38,474 nucleotides of DNA from Acetatifactor sp. Its GTDB lineage: Bacteria; Bacillota; Clostridia; Lachnospirales; Lachnospiraceae. The position numbers were made by a program, and so were the translations under genes. Positions 8,909 through 20,558 of the stretch are shown one piece after another (position 1 is the first letter of the stretch; every line of letters starts with the position of its first letter). The notes under the pieces are model-generated. The model was given only the letters and a program-made list of their open reading frames with translations, was not told the DNA's origin and searched no databases. The DNA lies in NCBI GenBank assembly GCA_018385425.1, contig JAHBAA010000043.1:1-38474 (forward strand), given 5' to 3'.

Positions 8909-10636
8909 CTATTGTATGTACAGAGTCATATATTCTGTCTCAATCTTTTGGGAATAAACATATTCCTGCCGGATCCAATCTGACACAATATAATTGTATG
9001 GATGATAATGATACTCCTGCACCGCAGGAAACAGCTTATCCACAGCAATCACTGTGGGATATTTCTCCGGATGCAATTCAAAATACTCCAAAAAGGTCTC
9101 GTTGAATACACTGGTGCCCTGAACACTGGCTGCCGCAACATTGGCACCGCTGCCCACATACTGCAGCGACTCGCAGCTAAAGAGGAACAGGTTGTCTGAC
9201 TCTGATACATACTCCTGCAGGAGAGCCTGATTTGCCTCATAGGCAGCAGCAAAATCAGTCAGCATCGTCACGCCTCTCAGGGGCCCGCTCTGCACCCGGG
9301 TCATTCTTGCATTCATCGTCACCGGCAGGCATCCCGTGACACGAATCAGCACCAGCTTGCACACCAGCAGACTCATCAGAAAGGCTGCCACCGGCCAATA
9401 AAGCTGCGTCCGTTCCTGCTCGTCATAACAGACAATCAGCATCAGGAAGGCAGCGATGCATCCCGGAAAAAATCTGGTGTAGGAAACACTCAGTGTCATA
9501 TTTGTGAGCAGTGCGGAAGCAATCACCGAAATCAAAGCAGGGATCGACCCAAACCAGAATAATAGCCTGAGGATCGGCTTTTTCTCCCGCTGCATCCCGT
9601 ACACTGCCATCCCAAACAGTGCCGTGAACAGGTATCGCTCCTGCAGATAGAACTGATTCTGATCCTGAAGGAGGCATCCGAACACCTGGGCAATGCACAG
9701 ACCGGTTATCGCCAACAGACCGGTCTGGATGAAAAGCCTTTGTCTGCTCGGCAGATCCTTTCGAAAGATCCTGTGACAGAGAACTGCCAGCACGAAGGCA
9801 CCGGCGATCACCGCACCCAGCGTCAGACCATCCGCCAACAGCTCCTCAGCAAAGCCTCCCATCCGCTTTAAGAGACTGTTCTCCGTGTGAGAGGGATCTG
9901 AGAGAATATAGCCGATATTGGTACGGATCTCCTCCAACGAGTGTCCTGCAAACAAATAGGTCATCACTCCCAGACCGGACACACCGGCGGACACAGTGGT
10001 GACCACACCTGCGCGCAGCTTCACTTTCGCGTCACATTGTATTCTGCCAACCCCCAGCATATAGAAGGGATACAACAGGACCATCGTGGGATAATTCAAG
10101 AGCTGCAGCATCATCGCCACGCCGGAGATGATCAGAAGCAGCGTTCCTTTCCCCTTTTGAAAATAGGAAATCAGGCACAGTGCGGTCAGCAGAAGCAGCC
10201 AATACTGCATCAATTCAAACTCCGGTGTCTGAATCCATTTTGCCAGGAAATTGATATGCACGAAAACGACCCAATAAGCTGCCCTCGCCGGCACCCAATT
10301 TCGGATCACCCGATAGAGCCCATACGCCAGTCCCAGGTGGATCAGTGTCCCGCAGATGCGCAGGTAGATCACTACAGAGTCCATCCCACCTGTCACTATT
10401 GCAAACAGCTTCATCAAAACCGCCGCCGGATAGGCACTGAACTGATGAGGCTCCCACATATCGAAAATCAGTCGGTCCCCCTTCAGCAGGCGATAGGCCT
10501 GGGAAATTGCGTAGGATTCGTCAATATCCATACTGAAGAAAATGGTTTTCAGCATGGCCAGTACACTGACGAGCCCAACTCCAACAAGCAGCAATCCTTC
10601 TATCCTCTTCCAAAACCCGCATTCTCTCTGCATCAA
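8909..10636 (-). CDS. Polytopic membrane protein, GT-C (GT39/PMT)-like glycosyltransferase
   Basis: About 12 hydrophobic segments; acidic motif MDIDESYAISQAY in the first extracytoplasmic loop and a C-terminal soluble domain, as in GT-C enzymes. Confidence 0.65.
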   Translation of the reverse strand: MMQRECGFWKRIEGLLLVGVGLVSVLAMLKTIFFSMDIDESYAISQAYRLLKGDRLIFDMWEPHQFSAYPAAVLMKLFAIVTGGMDSVVIYLRICGTLIHLGLAYGLYRVIRNWVPARAAYWVVFVHINFLAKWIQTPEFELMQYWLLLLTALCLISYFQKGKGTLLLIISGVAMMLQLLNYPTMVLLYPFYMLGVGRIQCDAKVKLRAGVVTTVSAGVSGLGVMTYLFAGHSLEEIRTNIGYILSDPSHTENSLLKRMGGFAEELLADGLTLGAVIAGAFVLAVLCHRIFRKDLPSRQRLFIQTGLLAITGLCIAQVFGCLLQDQNQFYLQERYLFTALFGMAVYGMQREKKPILRLLFWFGSIPALISVIASALLTNMTLSVSYTRFFPGCIAAFLMLIVCYDEQERTQLYWPVAAFLMSLLVCKLVLIRVTGCLPVTMNARMTRVQSGPLRGVTMLTDFAAAYEANQALLQEYVSESDNLFLFSCESLQYVGSGANVAAASVQGTSVFNETFLEYFELHPEKYPTVIAVDKLFPAVQEYHYHPYNYIVSDWIRQEYVYSQKIETEYMTLYIQ

Positions 10637-10812
10637 TCACTAACCTCCGCCAGGATCAAAGACTCCGCGCCACATCGTCTATTCTTTCATATTACCAACT
10701 ACGCGACCTAAAGTCCAATCTTTTTTGAGTTTGTATTCTGTCCTGCCGTGATCTGTATTCCTGATCTGTATTCGTTAAAATGGTGAAAAAAGGAAGCAAA
10801 CAGAGAATTTTA

Positions 10813-10841
10813 TTGTAAGAACACACAATTTGTGCTATACT
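10813..10841 (+). promoter_or_regulatory. Sigma-A-like promoter for the DHH phosphoesterase gene
   Basis: TTGTAA - 17 bp - TATACT, about 30 bp upstream of the start codon. Confidence 0.6.
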
Positions 10842-10870
10842 GAAGGCAACTTTATGAGGAGGTTACCCAA

Positions 10871-11791
10871 ATGAGATTAGTGACACGTTCTGATTTTGAC
10901 GGTCTGGCTTGCGGTGCTTTGCTGATGGAAGCCGGAATTATTGACAGCTGGAAGTTTGCGCATCCCAAGGACTTACAGGATGGACTTGTTGAGATAGATG
11001 AAAACGACTGCCTGGCAAATGTCCCCTATGTAGAGGGGTGTGGTCTGTGGTTTGATCACCACTCCAGCGAGTATGAGAGACTGCAGCTTGCCGGCAAGTA
11101 TAAGGGAGAGAGCCGCATCACCCCCTCCTGTGCGAGAATCATCTATGAATACTATGGCGGCAAGGAGCGCTTTCCTCAGTTTGACGATATGATGGAGGCA
11201 GTGGACAAGGTAGACTCCGGCAACCTCACCATTGATGAGGTCTTACATCCCACCGGCTGGATCCTGGTGGGCTTCCTCATGGATCCCCGTACCGGTCTTG
11301 GTCGCTGGAGACAGTTTACCATCTCCAACTATCAGCTGATGGAGAAGCTGATGACTGCCTGCCGCACCATGTCCACAGCAGAGATCCTGGCCCTGCCCGA
11401 TGTGCAGGAGCGTATCGAAGTCTACAATGAGCAGACCGAAAAGTTTCAGAAGATGGTTACCGAACATACCCGTGTAGAAGGCAACGTGATCATCTCCGAC
11501 CTGCGGGGCGTAGATCCCATCTACACCGGCAACCGATTTATGATCTACAGCATGTATCCAAAGCAGAATATCTCCGCCTGGATCGTCAGCGGCCGTGGCG
11601 GAAAAGGCTGCTCCGCAGCAGTCGGTTACAGCATCTTAAACAGAACCAGCGATGTAAACGTAGGAAGTCTGATGCTGAAGTACAACGGCGGTGGACACAA
11701 GAAGGTAGGTACCTGCCAGTTTACCGATGAGAACATGACAACCGAGCTTCCCAAGATGCTTGCCGAGCTGTGCCGGATGGCAAACAGTTAA
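10871..11791 (+). CDS. DHH-family phosphoesterase (exopolyphosphatase-like)
   Basis: RSDFDGLACGALL motif, WFDHHSSEY (DHH motif) and C-terminal GGGHKKVGTCQF (DHHA1-type). Confidence 0.8.
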   Translation: MRLVTRSDFDGLACGALLMEAGIIDSWKFAHPKDLQDGLVEIDENDCLANVPYVEGCGLWFDHHSSEYERLQLAGKYKGESRITPSCARIIYEYYGGKERFPQFDDMMEAVDKVDSGNLTIDEVLHPTGWILVGFLMDPRTGLGRWRQFTISNYQLMEKLMTACRTMSTAEILALPDVQERIEVYNEQTEKFQKMVTEHTRVEGNVIISDLRGVDPIYTGNRFMIYSMYPKQNISAWIVSGRGGKGCSAAVGYSILNRTSDVNVGSLMLKYNGGGHKKVGTCQFTDENMTTELPKMLAELCRMANS

Positions 11792-11814
11792 TATATTTTT
11801 TTAGGAGAAAAACT

Positions 11815-12798
11815 ATGATTATCGGAGAAAAATTATCCAACATCCCCTGGCAGGACAAGCCTGCAGGATATAACGGCGTTGTATGGAGGTATGACGCTAA
11901 CCCTATCATTGAACGCCATGCTATTCCCACTGCCAACAGTGTGTTCAACAGCGCAGTGGTTGCGAAGGACGGTGCCTTCGTTGGCGTATTCCGAAGTGAC
12001 GATATCTGTATGAAGTCCCATCTGTATCTGGGCAAAAGTGCAGATGCCATCCACTGGGATATCGAGCCTGACATTCTGAAATTATACGATGAGGCAACCG
12101 GTGATTTCGTCAGCAATGCGGACGGATATGACCCCAGAGTGTGTCTCATTGAGGACAAATACTATGTAACCTGGTGTACCCAGTTTGAGAAGGGCAAGGG
12201 TCCCACCATCGGCGTGGCATATTCCTATGACTTCAAGACCTTCTACAGACTGCCCGATGCGTTCATTCCTTTCAACCGCAACGGTGTATTGTTCCCCAGA
12301 AAGATAAACGGGAAGTTTGTCATGTTCTCTCGTCCTTCCGACAACGGACATACCCCTTTCGGTGATGTGTTCCTGAGCCAGTCTCCCGATATGATCCACT
12401 GGGGTGAGCATCACCATGTACTGGCACCCATGGACTGGGCCTGGACCAAGGTCGGCGCAGGTCCCATTCCCATCGAGATCGATGAAGGGTGGCTTATGAT
12501 CTTCCACGGTGTCGGACAGACCTGTAACGGTATGATCTACAATATGGGTGCTGCGATTCTGGACAAGGAAGAGCCCTGGAAGGTAAAATACCGCTGCAAG
12601 CCATACATTCTTCATCCCGAGACCATGTATGAGTGCGTAGGCGACGTGCCCAACGTATGCTTCCCCTGCGCCACACTCTGTGACGCTGAGACAGGACGTA
12701 TTGCCATCTACTATGGTGCTGCCGATACAGTAGTGGCATTGGCATTTGCCCAGGTGGACGAGCTGGTAGACTACATCAAGAAGAATAATTGTATCTAG
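11815..12798 (+). CDS. Glycoside hydrolase family 130 (beta-1,4-mannosyl phosphorylase-like)
   Basis: GH130 motifs WRYDANPIIERHAIPTANSVFNSAVV, VFRSDD, DPRVCLIEDKYYVTWC, YYGAADTVVALA; start chosen at MIIGEKL. Confidence 0.88.
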   Translation: MIIGEKLSNIPWQDKPAGYNGVVWRYDANPIIERHAIPTANSVFNSAVVAKDGAFVGVFRSDDICMKSHLYLGKSADAIHWDIEPDILKLYDEATGDFVSNADGYDPRVCLIEDKYYVTWCTQFEKGKGPTIGVAYSYDFKTFYRLPDAFIPFNRNGVLFPRKINGKFVMFSRPSDNGHTPFGDVFLSQSPDMIHWGEHHHVLAPMDWAWTKVGAGPIPIEIDEGWLMIFHGVGQTCNGMIYNMGAAILDKEEPWKVKYRCKPYILHPETMYECVGDVPNVCFPCATLCDAETGRIAIYYGAADTVVALAFAQVDELVDYIKKNNCI

Positions 12799-12811
12799 AT
12801 TCCCATCCATC

Positions 12812-12858
12812 AAAAACGCGGCATTCCTGTGGAGAACCACAAGGGTGCCGCGTTTTTT
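12812..12858. terminator. Intrinsic terminator, possibly bidirectional, between convergent GH130 and MATE genes
   Basis: AAAACGCGGCA ... TGCCGCGTTTTTT: 11-bp stem with A-run and T-run on the two sides. Confidence 0.85.
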
Positions 12859-12919
12859 CATCTTCATTGACAAATGTTCTTGTCACTTCCTTCTCATTCT
12901 ATGGAAAAAATTTCTCCCA

Positions 12920-14284
12920 CTACTCTCTCGCCCTGTTTCTCATGATGGACAGCTGTACAAAGACAGCGACCACCGCCATGACGATCTCTGCAGCGCACTG
13001 GGCATAGGCGATCCCCATCACCCCTGCTGCCCGATTCAGTAACAGAATCAACGGAATCTCCAGGAACAGTTTGCGTAGGAATGAAAACAGCAGCGCAGGC
13101 TTGCCCATACCGAAAGCCTGTGAAACACCCACTACCATAAAATCAATACACATAAAGGGCAGGCTGAAGCCGAAACCACTCAGAAACCATGCTCCGGTAG
13201 TGACAATACTGTCGTTGTCCATAAAAATCCGAATGATTGGCTGTCCCGCCACATTGAACAGCACCAGAATACAGGTCAGCGCAGACAGCGTAATCACATA
13301 GGTTTTCCGGATTGTTTCCTTCATTCGAGGGAAATTTTTTGCGGCAAAATTGTATCCGATCAAAGGCATCACGCCTTGGGTAAAGCCGAACACGATCTGG
13401 ATAGGCAGCTGATTGATCTTATTTGCGATTCCCACCGCCGCTACCGCATCCGCTCCGTACATAGCTACGATATTGTTCAAAATCGTCATACTGAGTACAT
13501 TCAATACATTTTGGAATACACCGGGTATTCCCACGATGAAGATATTGCTCAGGATCTTCCTCTTCAGGGTAATATACTTAGGATCGAGGCATACATAGGT
13601 GCCATTCTTTTCCTTCAGGATCAGACATAGGAAATACGTACACGCCACACAGTTTGCGATAAAGGTGGCCAGTCCGGCACCTGCGGCACCAAGATTCAGC
13701 CCAAAGGGCAGGATAAAAAAGGGGTCCAGAATAATATTCAGCATACATCCGCTCATCTGTCCGATGCTGGCCTGAAGCGATCGCCCCTCTGCACGCAGCA
13801 GATAGCTGAACATAATACTCATAATTCCGGGAACGGAGCCCAGACAAACTGTCCAGAACAAATAGTCCTTGGTCGCCTGAAAGGTGATCTCGTCTGTTCC
13901 AAGCAAGTGGAGCGTTGGCCCGTTGAATAGGATCGTCACTGCAGACAGCAGAATAGCCCCCAACAGAGCAAGGTAAAGTCCTGTGGCAGAAGCGCGCTTT
14001 ACTGTCTCATAATCCTTCTGTCCCATACTTCTGCTCATCAGACTGGAAGCCCCGATACCAAACAGATTGGTGATTCCATAGAATAGCGTCATTGCCGGTG
14101 CAGTGAGGGTGATCGCCGCATTCTGCACCGAATCGTTCAATTCTCCCACGAAAAAGGTATCGGACAAATTGTAGATCATTGCCACCAGGGAGCTGATGAT
14201 CATAGGTATCGTCAGCGCGAAAATTGCCTTCCATACGGGCGACTGTTCGAACAGTTCCTCCCGACTGATTTTCTGCTTACTCAT
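12920..14284 (-). CDS. MATE family efflux transporter
   Basis: 12-TM MATE features: PMIISSLVAMIYNLSDTFFVG, GIGASSLMSRSMGQKDYE, GVMPLIGYNFAAKNF. Confidence 0.92.
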   Translation of the reverse strand: MSKQKISREELFEQSPVWKAIFALTIPMIISSLVAMIYNLSDTFFVGELNDSVQNAAITLTAPAMTLFYGITNLFGIGASSLMSRSMGQKDYETVKRASATGLYLALLGAILLSAVTILFNGPTLHLLGTDEITFQATKDYLFWTVCLGSVPGIMSIMFSYLLRAEGRSLQASIGQMSGCMLNIILDPFFILPFGLNLGAAGAGLATFIANCVACTYFLCLILKEKNGTYVCLDPKYITLKRKILSNIFIVGIPGVFQNVLNVLSMTILNNIVAMYGADAVAAVGIANKINQLPIQIVFGFTQGVMPLIGYNFAAKNFPRMKETIRKTYVITLSALTCILVLFNVAGQPIIRIFMDNDSIVTTGAWFLSGFGFSLPFMCIDFMVVGVSQAFGMGKPALLFSFLRKLFLEIPLILLLNRAAGVMGIAYAQCAAEIVMAVVAVFVQLSIMRNRARE

Positions 14285-14410
14285 CTCATAACTTCCTTCC
14301 CAGGGTCTGTAGAGCACTCATACATTCTCCGGCGCTTCTCAGGGACCCATTTGACAAACATATGAAACACACTATAGCACAAGTTTCTCCTCCGGACAAC
14401 CTCCGTTTAC

Positions 14411-14457
14411 AAAGAAGAAGCCTGCGAATGCATCACACATCCACAGGCTTCCCCTTT
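14411..14457 (-). terminator. Intrinsic terminator downstream of gltD
   Basis: GAAGCCTG ... CAGGCTTC inverted repeat with a T-rich 3' flank on the minus strand (CTTCTTCTTTG). Confidence 0.65.
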
Positions 14458-14474
14458 GTATACGCGATATTCAA

Positions 14475-15983
14475 CTAGAGGTTGGAATATCCCATCAATG
14501 ATTCGTCCACTGCCTTGGCAGCTGCTCTGCCCTCTGCAATGGCCCATACCACAAGAGACTGTCCCCGGTGCATATCTCCTGCTGTAAAAATATCAGGCTG
14601 ACTGGTCTGGTAGCTTCCCTCCGGGGTTGCCACATTGGTTCTGGCATTTCGCTCCACACCAAACTGTTCTGTCACGTAAGCTTCACTTCCCAAGAATCCG
14701 GCTGCGATCAGCACCAGGTCTGCCTTCAGCTCCTTCTCAGTTCCGGGAACAGGCACCATAGCCATTCTGCCGGTTGCCTCATCCCTCTTGGACTGCAATT
14801 CCACAGTCTTCACTGCTCTTAAGTTACCCTCGTCATCCTTCAGATACTCGGTTACTGTGGTGCAAAAGATTCTGGGATCCTTCCCAAATACAAAAGCTGC
14901 CTCCTCCTGACCGTAATCAGTCTTTAAAACCTTGGGCCATTCCGGCCAAGGATTGTTTGCCGCACGGGTAATGGGTGCAGGAGGCATCATCTCGAGCTGA
15001 ATCACCTCTCCGGCTCCCAGACGAATACTTGTTCCAACGCAGTCGTTACCGGTATCACCGCCGCCGATGACGATGACACTCTTTCCCTTCAGACTGCCGA
15101 AGGAAAAATCCCCGGCATCGATCACAGACTTGGAATCGTACCCATTGTCCATCAGCTTCTTGCTGACTTCCTTCAGGAAATCCACTGCAAAATAGATCCC
15201 CTTCGCATCCCTTCCCGGGGCGTTGATATCTCTTGGATTGGAGGCACCGCAGCACAGAACCACTCTGTCGTACTGAGCAGTCAGTTCGGCGGCTGGGATG
15301 TCTTTACCCACATTCACATTGCAGACAAAGGTAACCCCGGCCTCTTCCATCAGCTTCACTCTTCTGTCGATGGTCCGTTTATCCAGCTTCATATTGGGGA
15401 TACCATATCGGAGCAGTCCGCCGGGGCGGTCGCTTCTCTCATACACTGTCACACTGTGTCCCCTGCGGTTCAAGAGCTGAGCAGCCGCCAAACCGGAGGG
15501 ACCGCTGCCGATGATCGCAATTTTTTTGCCGGTACGCTGCCCGGGCGCAGGCTCCTTCACCAGCCCATTTGCAAAAGCATAGTCGATGATTGCTCTCTCG
15601 TTATCCTTGGTAGCAACAGGCTTTCCCTCTGCACCACAGGTACAGGCTGCCTCACACAGGGCGGGGCAGACTCTGGATGTAAACTCCGGGAAGCTGTGTG
15701 TCTTGGAAAGTCTCAGATAGGCCTGCTCCCAGTTGCCCTCATACACAAGGGCATTTGTCTCAGGCACCAGGTTGTGCAGAGGACAGCCTGCCACCATCCC
15801 ATTCAACACTGCGCCTGCCTGACAAAAGGGTACGCCGCATGCCATGCATCTGGCTCCCTGCAATTTTTGCTCCTCCAAAGGGAGTCCCGTATGAAATTCC
15901 TTAAAATGAGTGATTCTCTCCTCAGGGCTCTCGCAGAGAGTATCCTTTCTCTCATATTCCAAAAAACCGGTCGGTTTTCCCAT
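14475..15983 (-). CDS. gltD: Glutamate synthase (NADPH) small subunit
   Basis: MGKPTGFLEYERKD start, N-terminal Cys motifs, two dinucleotide-binding motifs (IIGSGPSGLAAAQLL, VIGGGDTGNDCVGT). Confidence 0.95.
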   Translation of the reverse strand: MGKPTGFLEYERKDTLCESPEERITHFKEFHTGLPLEEQKLQGARCMACGVPFCQAGAVLNGMVAGCPLHNLVPETNALVYEGNWEQAYLRLSKTHSFPEFTSRVCPALCEAACTCGAEGKPVATKDNERAIIDYAFANGLVKEPAPGQRTGKKIAIIGSGPSGLAAAQLLNRRGHSVTVYERSDRPGGLLRYGIPNMKLDKRTIDRRVKLMEEAGVTFVCNVNVGKDIPAAELTAQYDRVVLCCGASNPRDINAPGRDAKGIYFAVDFLKEVSKKLMDNGYDSKSVIDAGDFSFGSLKGKSVIVIGGGDTGNDCVGTSIRLGAGEVIQLEMMPPAPITRAANNPWPEWPKVLKTDYGQEEAAFVFGKDPRIFCTTVTEYLKDDEGNLRAVKTVELQSKRDEATGRMAMVPVPGTEKELKADLVLIAAGFLGSEAYVTEQFGVERNARTNVATPEGSYQTSQPDIFTAGDMHRGQSLVVWAIAEGRAAAKAVDESLMGYSNL

Positions 15984-15998
15984 TCGTTTTGTCCCCCT

Positions 15999-18900
15999 TT
16001 ACACACTCTTCTTCTGGTCTGCATAGAACGCTGCGATTTTTGCATCCTCCAGACTCATTCCCTGATCCAGGAAGCCCTGGGTGAGTTCCAGCATTCTCTT
16101 ATAGTCTACGGGAATGATCTTCTTAAACTTAGGCAGGTACTCCTCAAATTTATCCAGAATACCGGCCGCCTTTTTGGAACCGGTATATTTCACATGCTTT
16201 TCCAGGAGTCCGCGAAGCTGCTCTCTGTCTGCCCTTGCAACGACCTTTTCCATCAGCACCAGTTCCTTGTTCAGGTTTCTGTACAAACCGTTATCCTCGT
16301 CCAAAACATAGGCGATACCACCGCTCATACCTGCAGCAAAGTTCTTACCGGTAGGTCCTAAGATCACAGCCACACCACCTGTCATGTATTCACAGCCGTG
16401 CTCACCAACCCCTTCTACCACAGTTGTTGCACCGGAGTTTCTGACGCAGAAACGTTCTCCTGCCATACCCGCAATATAAGCCTCACCGGAGGTTGCTCCA
16501 TAGAGAGCCACATTACCGACGATGATATTGCTCTCTGCATCATAGCCTGCTTCCTTGGGAGCTTTCAAGATCAGCTTACCACCGGACAGACCCTTGCCGA
16601 AATAGTCGTTGCTGTCTCCTGTCAGGTCAAGCGTAAGACCTGCGGGGATGAACGCGCCGAAGCTCTGTCCTCCTGCTCCCTTACACTGAATGGTAATGGT
16701 ATCCTCAGCCAGACCGTCATGATGGGCTCTGGTGATCTCTGCACCGATCAGCGTACCGAAGGTTCTGTCGATATTGGAAACTTCAACAGATGCCACCGCC
16801 TTCTTGCCGTTCTTGATGGCACCTCGAATGGATTTTTCCTTGTCCATCAGCTGTTGGTCCTTCTTGCTGTCCAGCTCAAAATCAAAGGCACACTGGGGTT
16901 TGTAGGTACAGTCGAAAGCAGTTTCACCCAGGATCTGATCCAGACTGATCCGACTCTCGATACCGGTCAGTCCTTCCTTCTTCTGAAGCAGATCGGTTCG
17001 TCCTACCAACTCCTCTACAGAGCGTACGCCCAGACGGGCCATGTATTCCCGAAGTTCCTCTGCGATAAACCGCATGAAGTTCTCAACATATTCCGGCTTT
17101 CCGGCGAAGCGCTTACGAAGCTCCGGGTTCTGGGTTGCCACACCTACAGGACAGGTGTCCATATTGCAGACTCTCATCATCACACAACCCAGGGTTACCA
17201 GGGGAGCGGTGGCAAAACCAAACTCCTCTGCTCCAAGGATGGCAGCGATGGCAACATCGCGTCCGCTCATCAGCTTACCGTCAGTCTCGATAACGACCCG
17301 GTTTCTCAGACCGTTGCGCAGCAGCGTCTGATGAGTTTCTGCCAGTCCAAGCTCCCAGGGAAGTCCTGCATTGTGGATGGAACTTAACGGTGCCGCACCG
17401 GTACCTCCGTCATAGCCGGAGATCAGGATGACACCTGCGCCTGCCTTGGCAACACCGGCAGCGATAGTACCCACTCCTGCCTCGGATACCAGCTTGACAG
17501 AGATGCGAGCCTGTCTGTTTGCATTTTTCAGATCATAGATCAATTGTGCCAGATCCTCAATGGAATAAATATCGTGATGAGGGGGAGGAGAGATCAGGTT
17601 TACGCCGGGTGTGGAATGTCTGGTCTTTGCGATCCATGGATAGACCTTCTTGCCGGGCAGATGTCCGCCCTCACCGGGTTTTGCGCCCTGGGCAAGCTTG
17701 ATCTGGATCTCCTTGGCACTGATCAGGTATCTGCTGGTCACACCGAAACGTCCGCTGGCCACCTGCTTGATGGCAGAGCTTCTGTCATGCTCGGTACCGG
17801 CGCTCTCCAGTCTTTCATCGCTCTCACCGCCTTCACCGCTGTTGGACTTGCCGTGGAGATGATTCATGGCAATGGCCAATGCCTCGTGGGCTTCCTCTGA
17901 GATGGAACCGTAGGACATGGCTCCGGTCTTGAACCGCTGTACGATAGACTCAACACTCTCCACTTCTTCAATGGGAACACCGGTCTCGGGATATACAAAA
18001 TCCATCAGGCTTCTGATGTACCCTGTCTCCTCTCTGTCTACCATTTGGGTATACTGCTTGAATTTGCCGTAGTCCCCTTCACGGGTTGCCATCTGCAGCA
18101 TATGGATGGTCTGGGGATTGTATCTATGGGTCTCTCCCTGGGCACGCATCTTGTGACGCCCCATGGAATCAATGGTAAGGTCTGTGGTCAGGCCAAGAGG
18201 ATCGAAGGCCTTGGAATGCTGCTTATCGGTACTTGCGGCAATGTCATCCAGCGTAATACCACCGATTCTGGATACGGTTCCCGGGAAGTATTTGTCGATG
18301 ACCTCTCCGGAGATACCGATGGCCTCAAAGATTCGGCTGCCCTGATAGGACTGGATGGTGGAAATACCCATCTTGGACGCGATCTTGACGATTCCGGAGA
18401 TAACTGCCTTGTCGTAGTCCTCCACTGCCGCATAGTAGTCCTTATCCAGAACTCCCTCATCGATCAGTTCTTTGATGGTTGCATGTGCCAGATAAGGGTT
18501 CACTGCACAGGCACCATAGCCCAGCAGTGCAGCAAAATGATGAACTCCTCTCGGTTCACCGGTCTCAAGGATCAGTGACATTGCCATGCACTTCTTGGTC
18601 TTGACCAAATGATTGTGCACTGCGGAAACAGCAAGCAGAGAAGGAATTGCCACATGGTTCTCATCCACGCCTCTGTCGGACAGGATCAGAATATTGGCAC
18701 CGTCACGATAAGCTCTGTCCACCTCCACGAACAGATGCTCCAGTGCTCTATCCAAAGGGGTAGACTTGTAATACAGGGTGGATACCTTCTCCACCTTCAT
18801 TCCCTCTTTCTTCAGACTCTCGATCTTCAAGAGATCCAGATCTGACAGAATGGGATTCTTGATCTTCAATACATGGCAGTTCTCAGGACTCTCCGACAAC

Positions 18901-20558
18901 AGGTTTCCGTTCTTGCCCACATAAACGGTGGTAGCCGTAACGATCTTCTCGCGGACCGCATCGATAGGCGGATTGGTCACCTGTGCGAACAACTGCTTAA
19001 AATAGTAGAACAGAGGCTGATATTCCTTGGACAGAACCGCGATGGGTGTGTCGATTCCCATTGCACCGATCTTCTCCGAACCGGCCAGCGCCATGGAGCC
19101 GATCTGGTCTCTGTAATCCTCGTAGGTATAGCCGAAAGCCTTCTGAAGTCTGGCAAGTTCTTCCTTCTCAATGGCAGGAACCTTCTTATTGGGGATCTTG
19201 ATGTCTGCCAGCGTCCACAGATTGCTGTCCAGCCATTCTCCGTAAGGCTCTCTGCCTGCATAGATATCCTTCAGTTCCTCATCCAGAATCATTTTCCCCT
19301 GCTTTGTGTCTACCAGAAGCATCTTTCCGGGATGGAGTCTCTCCTTTCGAAGGATATGTGCCTCATCCAGCTGCAGAATTCCAACCTCGGAAGCCAGAAT
19401 CAGTCTTCCGTCATCCATCAGAATATATCTGGAGGGACGCAGTCCGTTGCGGTCCAGAATCGCCCCCATCACATCTCCGTCAGAGAACATAATGGATGCA
19501 GGACCATCCCAAGGCTCCATCATGGTAGCATAATACTGGTAGAAATCTCTCTCTTTTTGAGAGATGGTATCGTTGTGCTCCCAGGGCTCCGGAATCAGAA
19601 TCATGGCTGCAAGTGCAGGATCCATTCCTCCCATGATCAGAAATTCCAATGCATTATCCAGCATTGCAGAATCAGAACCGGCAAGCGAGATGATCGGAAG
19701 AACCTTCGTCAGATCCTCCTCTGTAAAGCAAGTGGTCTGCAGTGTCTCTTCTCTTGCCAGCATCTTATCCACATTGCCCTTGATAGTGTTGATCTCACCG
19801 TTGTGCACCACAAAACGGTTGGGATGTGCACGCACCCAGCTGGGGTTGGTGTTGGTTGAGAATCTGGAGTGAACCAGTGCCAGGGCAGACTCGTAATCTT
19901 CATCCTGGAGATCTGCAAAAAAGGTTCGCAGCTGACCTACCAGAAACATTCCCTTATAGACAATCGTTCTGCTGGAAAGAGACGGAACGTAAGTGTTCTC
20001 GTTGCACTGTTCGAATACGCGGCGAACAATATACAACTTTCTGTCAAATACAAGGTCATCCTTGCAGGCTTCAGGCCGCTTGATAAATGCCTGGCAGATC
20101 ATCGGACAGCTGTCCAGCGCCTTCTGTCCCAGCACACTTTCCACCGTGGCAACCTCTCTCCAGCCCAAGAAAGTCAGGCCCTCCTTCTCCACGATGATCT
20201 CAAACATCTTCTTCGCCTGGCTGCGCTTCAACTCATCCTGCGGAAAAAAGAACATACCCACACCGTATTCCCGTTCCCCGCCGATGGCGATTCCTTCCTT
20301 CTCACAGACCTTTGCAAAGAAGCGATGGGGGATCTGAGTCAGAATGCCGACACCGTCTCCGGTCTTTCCTTCGGCATCCTTGCCGGCACGATGCTCTAAG
20401 TTCTCCACGATCTTCAAGGCATCATCCACGATACCATGGCTCTTTTTCCCATAAATATTGACCACTGCACCGATACCACAGTTGTCATGTTCAAAAGAAG
20501 AATCATACAGTGTCTGACCTTCCTGTACATCATCTGCTTGAAATAATTCACTGCTCAT
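15999..20558 (-). CDS. gltB: Glutamate synthase large subunit
   Basis: 1519 aa; N-terminal GATase2 [12 protein letters not shown], central and FMN domains ([46 protein letters not shown]), GXGXG C-terminus. Confidence 0.97.
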   Translation of the reverse strand: MSSELFQADDVQEGQTLYDSSFEHDNCGIGAVVNIYGKKSHGIVDDALKIVENLEHRAGKDAEGKTGDGVGILTQIPHRFFAKVCEKEGIAIGGEREYGVGMFFFPQDELKRSQAKKMFEIIVEKEGLTFLGWREVATVESVLGQKALDSCPMICQAFIKRPEACKDDLVFDRKLYIVRRVFEQCNENTYVPSLSSRTIVYKGMFLVGQLRTFFADLQDEDYESALALVHSRFSTNTNPSWVRAHPNRFVVHNGEINTIKGNVDKMLAREETLQTTCFTEEDLTKVLPIISLAGSDSAMLDNALEFLIMGGMDPALAAMILIPEPWEHNDTISQKERDFYQYYATMMEPWDGPASIMFSDGDVMGAILDRNGLRPSRYILMDDGRLILASEVGILQLDEAHILRKERLHPGKMLLVDTKQGKMILDEELKDIYAGREPYGEWLDSNLWTLADIKIPNKKVPAIEKEELARLQKAFGYTYEDYRDQIGSMALAGSEKIGAMGIDTPIAVLSKEYQPLFYYFKQLFAQVTNPPIDAVREKIVTATTVYVGKNGNLLSESPENCHVLKIKNPILSDLDLLKIESLKKEGMKVEKVSTLYYKSTPLDRALEHLFVEVDRAYRDGANILILSDRGVDENHVAIPSLLAVSAVHNHLVKTKKCMAMSLILETGEPRGVHHFAALLGYGACAVNPYLAHATIKELIDEGVLDKDYYAAVEDYDKAVISGIVKIASKMGISTIQSYQGSRIFEAIGISGEVIDKYFPGTVSRIGGITLDDIAASTDKQHSKAFDPLGLTTDLTIDSMGRHKMRAQGETHRYNPQTIHMLQMATREGDYGKFKQYTQMVDREETGYIRSLMDFVYPETGVPIEEVESVESIVQRFKTGAMSYGSISEEAHEALAIAMNHLHGKSNSGEGGESDERLESAGTEHDRSSAIKQVASGRFGVTSRYLISAKEIQIKLAQGAKPGEGGHLPGKKVYPWIAKTRHSTPGVNLISPPPHHDIYSIEDLAQLIYDLKNANRQARISVKLVSEAGVGTIAAGVAKAGAGVILISGYDGGTGAAPLSSIHNAGLPWELGLAETHQTLLRNGLRNRVVIETDGKLMSGRDVAIAAILGAEEFGFATAPLVTLGCVMMRVCNMDTCPVGVATQNPELRKRFAGKPEYVENFMRFIAEELREYMARLGVRSVEELVGRTDLLQKKEGLTGIESRISLDQILGETAFDCTYKPQCAFDFELDSKKDQQLMDKEKSIRGAIKNGKKAVASVEVSNIDRTFGTLIGAEITRAHHDGLAEDTITIQCKGAGGQSFGAFIPAGLTLDLTGDSNDYFGKGLSGGKLILKAPKEAGYDAESNIIVGNVALYGATSGEAYIAGMAGERFCVRNSGATTVVEGVGEHGCEYMTGGVAVILGPTGKNFAAGMSGGIAYVLDEDNGLYRNLNKELVLMEKVVARADREQLRGLLEKHVKYTGSKKAAGILDKFEEYLPKFKKIIPVDYKRMLELTQGFLDQGMSLEDAKIAAFYADQKKSV

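Noticed and set aside
10749-10773. Tandem repeat TGATCTGTATTCC/TGATCTGTATTCG
   Set aside because: Only two 12-13 bp copies in an intergenic region; too short to support a repeat array or CRISPR-like feature.
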